From Pseudoxanthomonas sp. PXM02 (GTDB lineage: Bacteria; Pseudomonadota; Gammaproteobacteria; Xanthomonadales; Xanthomonadaceae), in assembly GCF_014851805.1 (NCBI RefSeq), contig NZ_JACVAK010000002.1, positions 558,001-622,000 on the forward strand: DNA of 64,000 nucleotides, read 5' to 3'. The notes under the pieces are model-generated. The model had not been told where the DNA came from. It did no database searches and saw only the letters and a program-made list of their open reading frames with translations. Below are positions 1-7,701 of this stretch, one piece after another. The position numbers were made by a program, and so were the translations under genes. Numbering within the stretch: the first letter of the stretch is position 1; every line of letters starts with the position of its first letter.

Positions 1-80
1 AGTGCACGCGGCGCTTCGGACTGGCAGGCGGCCAGCGCGAGCAGCAGCACGGGCAGGGACAGGGAACGGATCGGGCGCAT
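1..80 (-). CDS. Lipoprotein, N-terminus only (cut by window edge)
   Basis: Read leftward from an ATG at 80, the first codons give MRPIRSLSLPVLLLALAAC followed by QSEAPRA. That is a short basic start, a leucine-rich hydrophobic stretch and a lipobox (LAAC, cysteine at residue 19), so the product is probably a lipid-anchored envelope protein. The rest lies outside the window, so its function cannot be judged. It is divergent from the SET-domain gene, with about 150 bp between the two starts that must hold both promoters. Confidence 0.6.
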   Translation of the reverse strand, partial: MRPIRSLSLPVLLLALAACQSEAPRA

Positions 81-229
81 GGCGAAGGCTCTGCAGGGGC
101 AATGCGGCTTCGAACGCGCCGTTCCACGCGAACCGGCCACCGCTCGACGGACGGCGATTCAGGTCATGGATTTGGGAATCCCGCGGGCATGGGCGAGAAT
201 CCCGCCTCCACCTTCCCCCTGGACGCCGC

Positions 230-703
230 ATGCCCCGCAAGATCGAAGCCCGCCAATCCGACATCCACGGCAACGGCGTGTTCGCCATCGCCCCGATCGA
301 GAAGGGCGAGCGCGTGGTGGAGTACAAGGGCAAGCGTCGCAGCCACGACGAAGTGGACGAAGACGACACCGGCGACGTGGAATCCGGCCACACCTTCCTG
401 TTCACGCTCAATGACGAATACGTCATCGACGCGAACCACAAGGGCAACAAGGCGCGCTGGATCAACCACAGCTGCGATCCGAACTGCGAAGCGGTCATCG
501 AGGAGCACGACGGCAAGAACCGCAAGAAGGACAAGGTGTTCATCGAAGCGATCCGCGCGATCAAGCCGGGCGAGGAACTGACCTACAACTACGGCATCGT
601 GCTGGCCGAGCCGCACACCGCCCGCCTCAAGAAGGTCTGGGCCTGCCGTTGCGGCAGCAAGAAGTGCACGGGTACGATGCTGCAACCCAAGAAGGGCCGC
701 TGA
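230..703 (+). CDS. SET-domain protein-lysine methyltransferase
   Basis: A 157-residue protein that is essentially one SET domain plus a post-SET tail. Such enzymes transfer methyl groups from S-adenosylmethionine to lysine side chains. Visible motifs are GNGVFA near residues 14-19, the NHSCDPNC pseudoknot motif (79-86), EELTYNYG (115-122), and a post-SET CRCGSKKC cluster (C139, C141, C146), which with C82 could bind zinc. The start at 230 is chosen because homology begins right there with a typical MPRKIEAR opening; the frame is open further upstream but that part is low-complexity arginine-rich. Bacterial SET proteins of this compact type are known, but their substrates are mostly unknown. 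A lysine-rich HU protein is encoded 7 kb away. Confidence 0.85.
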   Translation: MPRKIEARQSDIHGNGVFAIAPIEKGERVVEYKGKRRSHDEVDEDDTGDVESGHTFLFTLNDEYVIDANHKGNKARWINHSCDPNCEAVIEEHDGKNRKKDKVFIEAIRAIKPGEELTYNYGIVLAEPHTARLKKVWACRCGSKKCTGTMLQPKKGR

Positions 704-827
704 CCCCGGCACGCTCCTTCGCAGGCACGGATGCCGCAGAACACCCGAAGGTTGAAATGACCGAAGGCAGGTGTGGTCCGTCCTTCCCGTCGCTACCTTG
801 CGCGCACCGGACCACCACCCGACTTCC

Positions 828-3038
828 ATGAACCTCTTCCGTTCTGCCTGCGCGCTCGCGTTGGCCCTGCCCTGCAGCCTTGTCCACGCCGTCGAAATCG
901 ACGGCCGCATCGATCCCGCCGAATGGCAGGGCGCCCGGCACATCGCCGACTTCCGCAAGACCCAGCCGCTGACCGGTGAACCCGGCTCGCTGCCCACCGA
1001 AGCCTGGGTGCTGGCCACGCCCGACGGCCTGGCCATCGCCTTCCGCGCCACGCACCCGGCCAGCGTGCCGCGCACGCGGCAGAAGGTGCAGCGCGACTTC
1101 GACGCGCAGGTCGATCGCGTCAACGCCTTCATCGATTTCGATGGTGACGGCCGCACCGGCTACGCCTTCACCGTCAGCTCCACCGGCGGCATCGCCGACG
1201 AGATCATCACCAACGAAAACCAGTTCAGCGACGACTGGGACGGCCAGTGGCGGCATGCCGTCAGCGAGGACGAACAGGGTTGGTCGGTCGAACTGCTGAT
1301 CCCCTGGCATACCGCGCCGATGCGCGATGGCACCGACGGCCAGCGCACGCTCAAGATCTTCCTGGCGCGCGTCATCGGCGCCACCGGCGAGCGCATGGCG
1401 TGGCCGTCGGCCAGCTTCGAACGGCCGCGCTTCCTGTCCGACTTCGCGCCGATCACCGTGCCCCAGTACGACCAGTCGCTGCTGGCCATCACGCCCTACG
1501 TGTCCGGCCTGTACGACAACGTCGGCGGTGGCAGCGACTTCAACGCCGGCGCCGACCTGTTCTGGAAGCCGAACGGCCGCTTCCAGCTGACCGCGACGTT
1601 GAAGCCGGACTTCGGCCAGGTGGAAGCGGACGACCTGGTCGTCAATTTCAGCGCCACCGAGACCTTCATCAGCGACAAGCGCCCGTTCTTCACCGAGAAC
1701 CAGGGCATCTTCGAACTGACCACGCCGTCGGACGACAGCCAGCAGCTGTACACGCGGCGCGTGGGCAGCACCGGCGACATCACCGCGGCGGTGAAATTGA
1801 ACGGCAGCCTGGGCAAGGTCAACTACGGCCTGTTCACCGCCGACGAGGACGGCACGACCGGACGCAGCTACCACGCGCTGCGGCTGGTGCGCGATTTCGA
1901 GACGCAGAACCTGGGCGCGATGCTGACCCGTGTCGACGACCCTTGGCGCGACCGCGAGGCCACCGTGCTGGGCGTGGACCACAACTGGCGGCCGACCGCG
2001 CGCTGGAACATCCGCACCCGCCTGCTGGGCAGCCGCATCGACCAGGCCACCACCGGAACCGACGACGTCGGCGCCACGGTGTGGGCCGACTACGAGATGG
2101 ACCACGGCTGGCGCCAGCAGTGGATCGCCATGCACTTCGGCAACGACCTGCAACTCAACGACTTCGGCTACCTGTCGCGCAACAGCACCAACTACCTGCA
2201 CTGGGAACTGCGCAAGCGCTTCACCGGCCTGCCGGAGGCGTCGCGCTATTCGTCGAAGGACTGGCGCTGGCGCGTCAGCAGCAGCCACAACAACCATGGC
2301 GACAAGCTCAACGACCAGTTCCGCGTCAGCCGCGAGGGCCAGTTGCGCAACGGCAGTTACGAGTACGGCCAGATCAACGTCAACAGCGCCGGCCTCAACG
2401 ACACGCTGCTGCGTGGCAACGGCGTGGTGCGCATGCCCGCCAACTTCAACACTTATTTCGAGTACGAGCGGCCGCGCAAGGGCGACTGGGCGCATGAGAC
2501 CGAAATCGAAGCGTTCACCGGCGGACTGGCCGGCAACCGCAAGCTGGGTGCGGGCCTGGGCTACACCGCCACGTACTTCGTCAACGACGCCTTCAGCGTG
2601 TACGCCGGCGGCTACGCGATCTACACGCCGGACTGGCTGGTGTGGCAGGGCGAAGACCTGGTGGGCGGCTTCACGCGCCGCCAGTTCGACCTCAGCGCCG
2701 GCCTGGACTGGGTGATCGATCCGCGCCACGAACTGCGGGTGAAGATGCAGGCCATCGCACTGGATGCGCGCGTGAACGATGCGTGGCGCTTCGACCCGCG
2801 CGGTCATGCGGTGGCGGTGAACGACACCGTCGACGACTTCAGCGTGCGCAACCTGGGCTTCCAGATCCGCTACCGCTACGAGCTGGCGCCGCTGTCCTAT
2901 CTGTACGTGGTGTACGCGCGCGGTGGTTATGAGCAGCGCACCGGTACCGAAGGCGTCGACGACCTGCTGCAGGACAGCCTGCGTCTGCGCGATGACGAGC
3001 AGCTGGTCGTCAAGCTGAGCTACCGCTTCGAGATCTGA
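828..3038 (+). CDS. CBM9-like / DUF5916 outer-membrane-type protein
   Basis: A 736-residue secreted protein. The start at 828 gives a clear signal peptide (MNLFRSACALALALPCSLVHA, cleavage near 21). Residues about 22-200 resemble a family 9 carbohydrate-binding fold (VEIDGRIDPAEW opening). The rest matches DUF5916, with alternating aromatic and polar residues typical of a beta-barrel and a terminal aromatic strand ending in SYRFEI, as in outer-membrane proteins. Family members are common in Xanthomonadaceae and Bacteroidetes; their substrate is unknown. It stands alone: the SET gene ends 124 bp upstream and a repeat array follows. Family call is firm, carbohydrate binding is inferred. Confidence 0.8.
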   Translation: MNLFRSACALALALPCSLVHAVEIDGRIDPAEWQGARHIADFRKTQPLTGEPGSLPTEAWVLATPDGLAIAFRATHPASVPRTRQKVQRDFDAQVDRVNAFIDFDGDGRTGYAFTVSSTGGIADEIITNENQFSDDWDGQWRHAVSEDEQGWSVELLIPWHTAPMRDGTDGQRTLKIFLARVIGATGERMAWPSASFERPRFLSDFAPITVPQYDQSLLAITPYVSGLYDNVGGGSDFNAGADLFWKPNGRFQLTATLKPDFGQVEADDLVVNFSATETFISDKRPFFTENQGIFELTTPSDDSQQLYTRRVGSTGDITAAVKLNGSLGKVNYGLFTADEDGTTGRSYHALRLVRDFETQNLGAMLTRVDDPWRDREATVLGVDHNWRPTARWNIRTRLLGSRIDQATTGTDDVGATVWADYEMDHGWRQQWIAMHFGNDLQLNDFGYLSRNSTNYLHWELRKRFTGLPEASRYSSKDWRWRVSSSHNNHGDKLNDQFRVSREGQLRNGSYEYGQINVNSAGLNDTLLRGNGVVRMPANFNTYFEYERPRKGDWAHETEIEAFTGGLAGNRKLGAGLGYTATYFVNDAFSVYAGGYAIYTPDWLVWQGEDLVGGFTRRQFDLSAGLDWVIDPRHELRVKMQAIALDARVNDAWRFDPRGHAVAVNDTVDDFSVRNLGFQIRYRYELAPLSYLYVVYARGGYEQRTGTEGVDDLLQDSLRLRDDEQLVVKLSYRFEI

Positions 3039-3060
3039 CGGCGGCGCCGTCGCAACACGG

Positions 3061-3408
3061 CGCGCAAGCCTCCGAAACCCGACCGCCGGTATCGAGCACC
3101 TTGCGCGCGAGTCCTGGCGATTCGCACGCAAGCGTCACGGAGTCGCGCCCGACCCTCGGGCGCCTTGCGCGCAAGCCCTGGCGTCTTGCGGCCGAGTCTC
3201 CACGGCTTGCACGCAAGCAGAAAAGACGTGCGCGTCGAGCGGTGGGGGCTCGTGCGCAAGGCTGCGGAACTCGCGTGCGGGATGCGGCCGTCTTGCGCGC
3301 AAGACGTCAGAACTCGCGCGCAAGCCGCCCGGACCCAAATGTCGGTTTCCACGCCTTGCGCGCAAGCCTCCGAGGCTTGCGCGCGACATGGAGGCGGTTG
3401 CGCGCAAG
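3061..3408. repeat. Array of degenerate 12-bp CTTGCGCGCAAG palindromes
   Basis: Perfect CTTGCGCGCAAG occurs at 3164-3175, 3292-3303 and 3355-3366. Near copies lie at 3100-3111 (CTTGCGCGCGAG), 3121-3132 (TTCGCACGCAAG), 3185-3196 (CTTGCGGCCGAG), 3206-3217 (CTTGCACGCAAG), 3249-3260 (CTCGTGCGCAAG), 3270-3281 (CTCGCGTGCGGG), 3313-3324 (CTCGCGCGCAAG), 3376-3387 (CTTGCGCGCGAC) and 3397-3408 (GTTGCGCGCAAG), with a half site at 3061-3068. Spacing between starts is about 20 to 43 bp. The spacers are unrelated, so this is not a tandem repeat of a longer unit. The array sits between convergent genes. Function unknown; protein binding sites or a decaying repeat family are both possible. Confidence 0.85.
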
Positions 3409-3464
3409 GCGCAGGATCCCGGCGCTACCGTGCTGGCGCGGGATCTTCCTCTGTAATGTGAGAC

Positions 3465-3484
3465 GAACCGCCGCCGGGCGGTTC
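3465..3484 (-). terminator. Hairpin after the DUF1439 pair
   Basis: GAACCGCC (3465-3472) pairs with GGCGGTTC (3477-3484) around a GCCG loop. It lies 9 bp past the stop of the minus-strand DUF1439 gene. No T-run follows on the minus strand, so it is a weak intrinsic terminator at best. Confidence 0.35.
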
Positions 3485-3492
3485 CCGCGCAA

Positions 3493-4065
3493 TCAGGGCG
3501 TAGCGCCGGTCGCGAGTTGCAGTTCCACGTGGCCATCGCGGATGCGCAGCGACTCCGCCGACAGCGTGCCGGGCACCTGCGCCAGGTCTTCGTCGGTCAG
3601 GCGGTACAGCGGCCGGGTCTGCGCGTACTCGCGGATCAGGTCCTGCAGCACTTCGCGCGAACCGCCCGGCAGGCCGCGACCGCCGGCGCCGGTGCCGAGA
3701 TGTTCCAGCTGCGGGTCCACCAGGTGCAGGCCACGCGTGCCGGGGTCGTAGCGCAGGCCGCTGCTGACCACCACGTTGCCGTTCTCCAGCCGCTCGCCGC
3801 TGACCAGCGCGATGTCGTAGTTCATCCGCAACTGCAGGCGCTCGCCCGGCGTGGGAATGCGCACGTCGGGATCGCTCAGCGTGAGCGAGGCAAAGCCCTG
3901 CAGCAGGTCCTGTTCCATCGGGAAGCCGGCGCGTGCGGCGGACTGCAACTGCGCCGCGGTGAAGCGCAGCGTGTTGTCGGTCGCCGCCTGCGTGAGCAGG
4001 GGCAGGGTGGCCAGGGCGACCAGCGCCACACGGGCGAAGAAGGTCTTCATCATCGTCGTCCTCAC
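3493..4065 (-). CDS. Secreted DUF1439-family protein
   Basis: A 190-residue exported protein. The start at 4065 overlaps the stop of the upstream paralogue by four bases (ATGA), so the two are probably translationally coupled; internal methionines at residues 5 and 6 are alternatives. The N-terminus (MKTFFARVALVALATLPLLTQA) is a cleavable signal peptide. The body follows DUF1439 proteins: an amphipathic N-terminal part (RFTAAQLQSAA), then a beta-rich region with YDPGTRGLHLVDP that closely parallels YDPATQGLHLDNP in the neighbour. Members are periplasmic proteins of unknown role, possibly lipid-binding. Confidence 0.75.
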   Translation of the reverse strand: MRTTMMKTFFARVALVALATLPLLTQAATDNTLRFTAAQLQSAARAGFPMEQDLLQGFASLTLSDPDVRIPTPGERLQLRMNYDIALVSGERLENGNVVVSSGLRYDPGTRGLHLVDPQLEHLGTGAGGRGLPGGSREVLQDLIREYAQTRPLYRLTDEDLAQVPGTLSAESLRIRDGHVELQLATGATP

Positions 4066-4631
4066 TGCAGGTGGATGACCACGCGGCCGTTGTCGATCTG
4101 CGTGCTGCCGATGCGCTTGCTGGCGGGCAGCCGCTTCAGCACGTCGCTGTCGATGCGGTAGACCGGTTCGCTGCGCGCGTATTCGGCCAGCACGGTGTTC
4201 ACCATCTGGCGCGTGCCGCCGGACATCAGCGAACCGGCGCCGGGCACGTCGACCGACAGGATTTCGGGGTTGTCCAGGTGCAGGCCCTGGGTGGCGGGGT
4301 CGTAGCGCAGCCGGCTGGCGACCGCGAAGTGGCCGCGGCTGACATCGCGCGCGCCGAGGGCGCTGACGCCGATGTCGAAATCCAGCCGCAGGCGGTCGTC
4401 GCCCGACGGGATGCTCAGGCGCGGATTGGTCAGCGTGGCCGATACCAGGCCGCCCAGCTTGTCGAATTCGCGCGGAAAACTCTGGTTGAGATAGCGCTGC
4501 AGTTGCGGCTGGGTGAAGTTGATCTCGTTGCCGAACAGGCCGGTGACGGCGTTGAGCGTGCTGCAGCCGGCCACGACCAGGGTGGCGCCGGCGGCGAGCG
4601 TGGCAAGCAGGAAACGGCGGCGTGTGCGCAT
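4062..4631 (-). CDS. DUF1439-family lipoprotein
   Basis: A 189-residue lipoprotein: MRTRRRFLLATLAAGATLVVAGC gives a basic start, a hydrophobic core and a lipobox with cysteine at residue 23. The start at 4631 is preferred over one nine codons upstream because the signal begins there and GGAG precedes it at a good distance. The mature part (INFTQPQLQRYLNQSFP, later YDPATQGLHLDNP) matches DUF1439, the family of the E. coli lipoprotein YceB. It is the first gene of a two-gene unit with its soluble paralogue. Confidence 0.8.
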   Translation of the reverse strand: MRTRRRFLLATLAAGATLVVAGCSTLNAVTGLFGNEINFTQPQLQRYLNQSFPREFDKLGGLVSATLTNPRLSIPSGDDRLRLDFDIGVSALGARDVSRGHFAVASRLRYDPATQGLHLDNPEILSVDVPGAGSLMSGGTRQMVNTVLAEYARSEPVYRIDSDVLKRLPASKRIGSTQIDNGRVVIHLQ

Positions 4632-4719
4632 GGACGGCTCCGGAAGGAATGGCCGCACCTTAGCCGGCGCCGCCTGTCCGGCAACTAACCGTGCGCCCGG
4701 TGTGCGCGCGGCCGGTTTA

Positions 4720-5355
4720 CTAGGTGCGCGACTGTGTCGCCAGCCGCAGGCCCAGCGCGATGAAGACGCTGCCGGTGATCCTGCGCATCCAGCGTGCCCC
4801 GCGCGCGCTGCCGGCGAAGCGGCGCCCCATGCGGCCCACCAACCAGGACAGCAGGAGGCTGTGGCACAGGCCGATGGCGGACAGGATCAGCCCCAGCAGC
4901 AGGAACTGCAGCGGCACCGCGCCGCGCGCCGGATCGACGAACTGCGGCAGGAACGCCAGGAAGAACAGCGCCACCTTCGGGTTGAGGACGCCGGTGAGCA
5001 CGGAGCGCAGGAATACCTGCCGCGCGGGCACGGCCACCACGGGAGCGGCGGAAGGGTCCGCCGCGGGATCGCGCTCGCGCCACGCCTGGATGCCGAGCCA
5101 CACCAGATACGCGGCGCCGGCGTACTTGACGATTTCGAACGCCAGCGCGGATGTCGCCAATACCGCAGACAGGCCCAGGCCCGCGGCCACCGCGTGGATC
5201 AGCGTGGCGGTTTCCAGTCCCAGTGCCGCCTGCGCGCCGCGGCGCACGCCGCCGGAAGCGCTCTGCGCGACGATCCACGCCGTGCCGGGGCCCGGAATCA
5301 GCACCAGCACGGCCGCGGCGGCGGTGTAGGCCAGCAGGGTAGTGGTGTCGAACAT
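4720..5355 (-). CDS. LysE/RhtB-family amino-acid exporter
   Basis: A 211-residue inner-membrane protein with five or six hydrophobic segments. Near the N-terminus it has LIPGPGTAW (residues 19-27), the PGP signature of LysE/RhtB translocators, which export amino acids or homoserine lactone-type compounds using the proton gradient. Length is normal for the family. The substrate cannot be read from sequence. It stands as a single gene between the DUF1439 pair and a DUF3861 gene, all on the same strand but with gaps that allow its own promoter. Confidence 0.85.
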   Translation of the reverse strand: MFDTTTLLAYTAAAAVLVLIPGPGTAWIVAQSASGGVRRGAQAALGLETATLIHAVAAGLGLSAVLATSALAFEIVKYAGAAYLVWLGIQAWRERDPAADPSAAPVVAVPARQVFLRSVLTGVLNPKVALFFLAFLPQFVDPARGAVPLQFLLLGLILSAIGLCHSLLLSWLVGRMGRRFAGSARGARWMRRITGSVFIALGLRLATQSRT

Positions 5356-5386
5356 GGCCTGCTGCTCCGGGGAGGGCGCGAAGGAA

Positions 5387-5698
5387 TCAGCCGGCGTCGC
5401 GGCTGCGCTGTTTCAACGTCTGGATGAATTCCATCATGGGCGGACGCAGTCCGGCAAACAGGTCGTCGCTGTCCTTGCGATGGTCCAGCATCAGGCCGCT
5501 GAGCAGCTTGGTGCCGACGACCAGCGCGGCGCGCTCGTCGCCGCTGAAGCCGCGCTGGCGCTGGACGTTCTCGAGGATGCGCATCCAGTCGTCGTGGCAG
5601 CCGTGTTCGAATTCGATGGTGCAACGGCCGTTGCACTGCAGACCGTCGTCCTCGATGGGCGTGACGGTGATGCGGTAACGGTGGGGTGTGGTGGACAT
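5387..5698 (-). CDS. DUF3861-family small protein
   Basis: A 103-residue soluble protein starting MSTTPHRYRITVTP at 5698. The start is preferred to one 20 codons upstream because that extension is low-complexity. The conserved block includes CNGRCTIEFEHGCHDDW (residues 22-38), rich in Cys and His, followed by a helix-forming region. It matches DUF3861, a small family of unknown function in gammaproteobacteria. The Cys/His content suggests metal binding, which is inference only. Its stop is 31 bp upstream of the exporter start on the same strand, so the two may share a transcript. Confidence 0.65.
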   Translation of the reverse strand: MSTTPHRYRITVTPIEDDGLQCNGRCTIEFEHGCHDDWMRILENVQRQRGFSGDERAALVVGTKLLSGLMLDHRKDSDDLFAGLRPPMMEFIQTLKQRSRDAG

Positions 5699-5805
5699 GA
5701 TGGTGTGCGCGGGGGCGCGGTGGGGGAGTAAGGCCAAGATAGGCCCCCACCGGCGCACGAACGAGGGGCCGGGCCGCGATGGACTGTTCCGCGCGCCGCG
5801 GTGGT

Positions 5806-6375
5806 TCAGTCAGCGGCCGTCGGGCGGCCGTGGGCCCTGAACAGCGGCAGCGGATCGTACGCGCCGTCGGCGCCGTAGATGCCGTAATGCAGGTGCGGCG
5901 GCGTGCCCTGCGCGTTGCCGGTGGTGCCGACGAAGCCGAGCGTGTCGCCCGGTTGCACGACCTGTCCGGTCGACAACGCCGGCGCCCAGTCGTCCAGGTG
6001 CGCGTAGTAATGGCGCTCGCGACCGGGGCCGATCACCCAGACCTGTTTGCCGCCGAGACCGCCGTCACGCACCGAGGCCACCACGCCGCGCGTCGCGCTG
6101 AGCACGGGCGTGCCGCGCGTGGCGAAGATGTCCACGCCCTGGTGCGTACGGTCGCGGCCGCGCGGTGCACCGAACGTATCCGCGATCTGCCGCACGCGCA
6201 CGTCCTGCACGGGCACGGGCAAGCTCGTCGGCGGCGGCGCGCGGGAGATGTCCCACATCATCCGTGCCGACGCCATGAACGGCTGGCCCCACGCCCAGGC
6301 CAGCAGTGCGCCGAGCGCCGCCAGCCACAGCAGCGTCCAGGCCAGCCGGCGCAAACGACGTGCGGCCGGACGCAT
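5806..6375 (-). CDS. M23-family zinc metallopeptidase, membrane anchored
   Basis: A 189-residue protein with one N-terminal membrane helix (about 12-30) and a periplasmic LytM/M23 domain. Zinc ligands are all present: H78 and D82 in HQGVDIF, and H161 and H163 in HLHYGIY. Intact ligands suggest a real peptidoglycan endopeptidase rather than a catalytically dead activator of the EnvC type. It begins 3 bp after the stop of the DUF533 gene, so the two are surely one transcript. The gene ends without a clear terminator. Confidence 0.9.
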   Translation of the reverse strand: MRPAARRLRRLAWTLLWLAALGALLAWAWGQPFMASARMMWDISRAPPPTSLPVPVQDVRVRQIADTFGAPRGRDRTHQGVDIFATRGTPVLSATRGVVASVRDGGLGGKQVWVIGPGRERHYYAHLDDWAPALSTGQVVQPGDTLGFVGTTGNAQGTPPHLHYGIYGADGAYDPLPLFRAHGRPTAAD

Positions 6376-6378
6376 CGG

Positions 6379-7026
6379 TCAGGGCAGCGGCGGCGGTTGC
6401 GGCTGCGACTGCGACAGCTGGCGCTCGAGCTGCGCCTTCAGCGAAGGATCCAGCTTCAGCTGTTTCGCCAGCTCGTCTAGGTAGGCGCGTTCCATGAAGT
6501 TCTGTTCGTCGGCCACCATCAGGCTGGCCAGGTACATCTCGGACGCGATCTCCGGCGTGCTGCCGGCGCGCGCGACCTCGGCCGGGTCCAGCGGCTTTTC
6601 CAGTTCGGCGTGCAGCCACTGCTGCAGTTCGCCGTCGGTGCCGACGCGCGAGAACTCGCCTTCGATCACTTCGCGCTCGCGCGCATCGATGTGGCCGTCC
6701 GCTTTTGCGGCCGCCACCAGCGCCTTGAGGATGGCCTGGCTGTGCAACTCGGCCTGCGGCGGCGGCAGACGATCGACCGTCTGCGGCGTGGCGCCGGCGG
6801 CGAAGCCCCCCTGTTGCTGCTTGTAGTCACCGTAGGCGCGGTAGGCCATCACGCCGATCGCGGCCAGGCCGCCGTAGGTGGCCAGGTTGCGCGTGGTCTT
6901 GTTCTTGCCGAGCAGCAGGCCCAGCGCACCGCCGGAAATCGCGCCCTTGCCGAAATCGGCATTGAGCACGCTGCCGGTGCCACTGGAGGATTTCAGCAGG
7001 TGGTCGAGGAAACCCTGGATCTTCAT
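6379..7026 (-). CDS. DUF533 / TerB-like membrane protein (YebE-like)
   Basis: A 215-residue protein. The start at 7026 (MKIQGFLDHLLKSS) is where similarity to YebE-type proteins begins. A glycine-rich segment (about 28-40) and a hydrophobic stretch (about 47-60) form the membrane part. A C-terminal helical TerB-like domain (about 90-205) contains the acidic KADGHIDARE motif often seen in this fold. In E. coli yebE is envelope-stress responsive; whether that holds here is not visible. Its coupling to an M23 peptidase suggests a cell-envelope job. Confidence 0.75.
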   Translation of the reverse strand: MKIQGFLDHLLKSSSGTGSVLNADFGKGAISGGALGLLLGKNKTTRNLATYGGLAAIGVMAYRAYGDYKQQQGGFAAGATPQTVDRLPPPQAELHSQAILKALVAAAKADGHIDAREREVIEGEFSRVGTDGELQQWLHAELEKPLDPAEVARAGSTPEIASEMYLASLMVADEQNFMERAYLDELAKQLKLDPSLKAQLERQLSQSQPQPPPLP

Positions 7027-7108
7027 GCGGTCACTACCTTGCGTGGTGGGGATCACAGACTACCTGCGGGCGGTGACCGTCTTTCGCAACCGTGACTTCT
7101 GGCGGCGC

Positions 7109-7139
7109 AAAAAAATCGGGACGGCATGGCCGTCCCGAT
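7109..7139 (-). terminator. Strong intrinsic terminator of the HU gene
   Basis: ATCGGGACGGC (7115-7125) and GCCGTCCCGAT (7129-7139) form a perfect 11-bp stem with a 3-nt loop. On the minus strand it is followed by a run of seven T (7109-7115). It lies 28 bp past the HU stop. Confidence 0.92.
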
Positions 7140-7167
7140 CTCGTGTCGCGTCAGGGTGTCGCAGCGA

Positions 7168-7566
7168 TCAGGCTGCGGCGTCCTTCAGCTTCTTCAGCGG
7201 GCGCACCTTGACCTTCACCGAGGCGGGCTTGGCGGCGAACCACTGCTCTTCCTTGGTGAACGGGTTGATGCCCTTGCGCTTCGGCTTGGCCGGCACGTTG
7301 ACGGCGCTGATCTTCAGCAGGCCCGGCAGGGTGAAGGAGCCAGCGCCCTTCTTGTTGACGGAGGCGTGCACGGCGCTTTCCAGCGAGGCCAGCACGGCGC
7401 GGACGTCCTTCGCGGCAACGGCGGTGGCTTCGGCGATGTGGGCGACGAGGCCCGACTTGCTCAGCGCTTCCTTGATCGGCTTCGGCGCGGCCGGCTTGGC
7501 GGCGGCCTTCGGTGCAGCTTTCTTGGCGGCCTTTTTCGGCGCGGCCTTCTTGGTGCTCTTTGCCAT
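7168..7566 (-). CDS. HU-family DNA-binding protein with lysine/alanine-rich tail
   Basis: A 132-residue histone-like protein. Residues 1-31 are a flexible KAAPKKAAKK-type tail resembling eukaryotic H1 and the AlgP/Hc tails. Residues 32-129 hold the HU/IHF fold (helices KEALSKSGLVAHIAEAT, then GSFTLPGLLKISAVNVPAKPKRKGINPFTKE, where KGINPFT matches the RxGRNPQT arm tip of HU). It should coat or bend DNA in the nucleoid. Start at 7566 follows a purine-rich site; an upstream in-frame ATG is rejected because it lies within the promoter. It has its own promoter and terminator, so it is monocistronic. Confidence 0.88.
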   Translation of the reverse strand: MAKSTKKAAPKKAAKKAAPKAAAKPAAPKPIKEALSKSGLVAHIAEATAVAAKDVRAVLASLESAVHASVNKKGAGSFTLPGLLKISAVNVPAKPKRKGINPFTKEEQWFAAKPASVKVKVRPLKKLKDAAA

Positions 7567-7624
7567 GTGTCCTGTCTCTGATGTCGAGTGGTTGGGTAAT
7601 CGGGCCGATCGCATCGGCAAGCGA

Positions 7625-7653
7625 AATGTAGGGCAAAGCATTCGCTGCGCCAA
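7625..7653 (-). promoter_or_regulatory. Sigma70-type promoter of the HU gene
   Basis: On the minus strand TTGGCG (7653-7648) is followed after exactly 17 bp by TACATT (7630-7625), about 60 bp upstream of the HU start codon. Spacing is ideal and both boxes match consensus at four or more positions. Confidence 0.6.
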
Positions 7654-7676
7654 GAGCAGAAAGCACCTGAAACGGC

Positions 7677-7701
7677 TTTTTTTTCGGTTTTTTTCTGTTT
7701 T
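7677..7701 (-). promoter_or_regulatory. Phased A-tracts upstream of the HU promoter
   Basis: Three T-runs on the plus strand (T8 at 7677-7684, T7 at 7688-7694, T4 at 7698-7701), with centres about 9-11 bp apart, stand out in this GC-rich genome. Read on the HU strand they are phased A-tracts at roughly -60 to -84. They should curve the DNA and could aid transcription or bind a nucleoid protein, possibly HU itself. Confidence 0.55.

Larger units (their letters stand above)
3039..3492. other. 454-bp gene-free region holding a palindrome array and a hairpin
   Basis: No convincing gene lies between the DUF5916 stop and the DUF1439 stop. Several short frames are open here on both strands, but they consist of arginine, alanine and serine forced by the repeated GCGCAAG core and lack ribosome-binding sites. 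The region holds the CTTGCGCGCAAG array (3061-3408) and a hairpin (3465-3484) just beyond the converging DUF1439 operon. Confidence 0.8.

Noticed and set aside
627-3131. Very long open frame opposite the DUF5916 gene
   Set aside because: GC-rich third positions keep antisense frames open; the sequence is Val/Ala/Arg/Gln-rich without domains, and the sense frame has a signal peptide and family motifs.
3061-3408. CRISPR array
   Set aside because: The repeated unit is only 12 bp and palindromic, spacers vary widely, and no cas genes are present.
3020-3536. Small coding frames inside the palindrome array
   Set aside because: Composition follows the GCGCAAG core, frames exist in several phases on both strands and none has a ribosome site.
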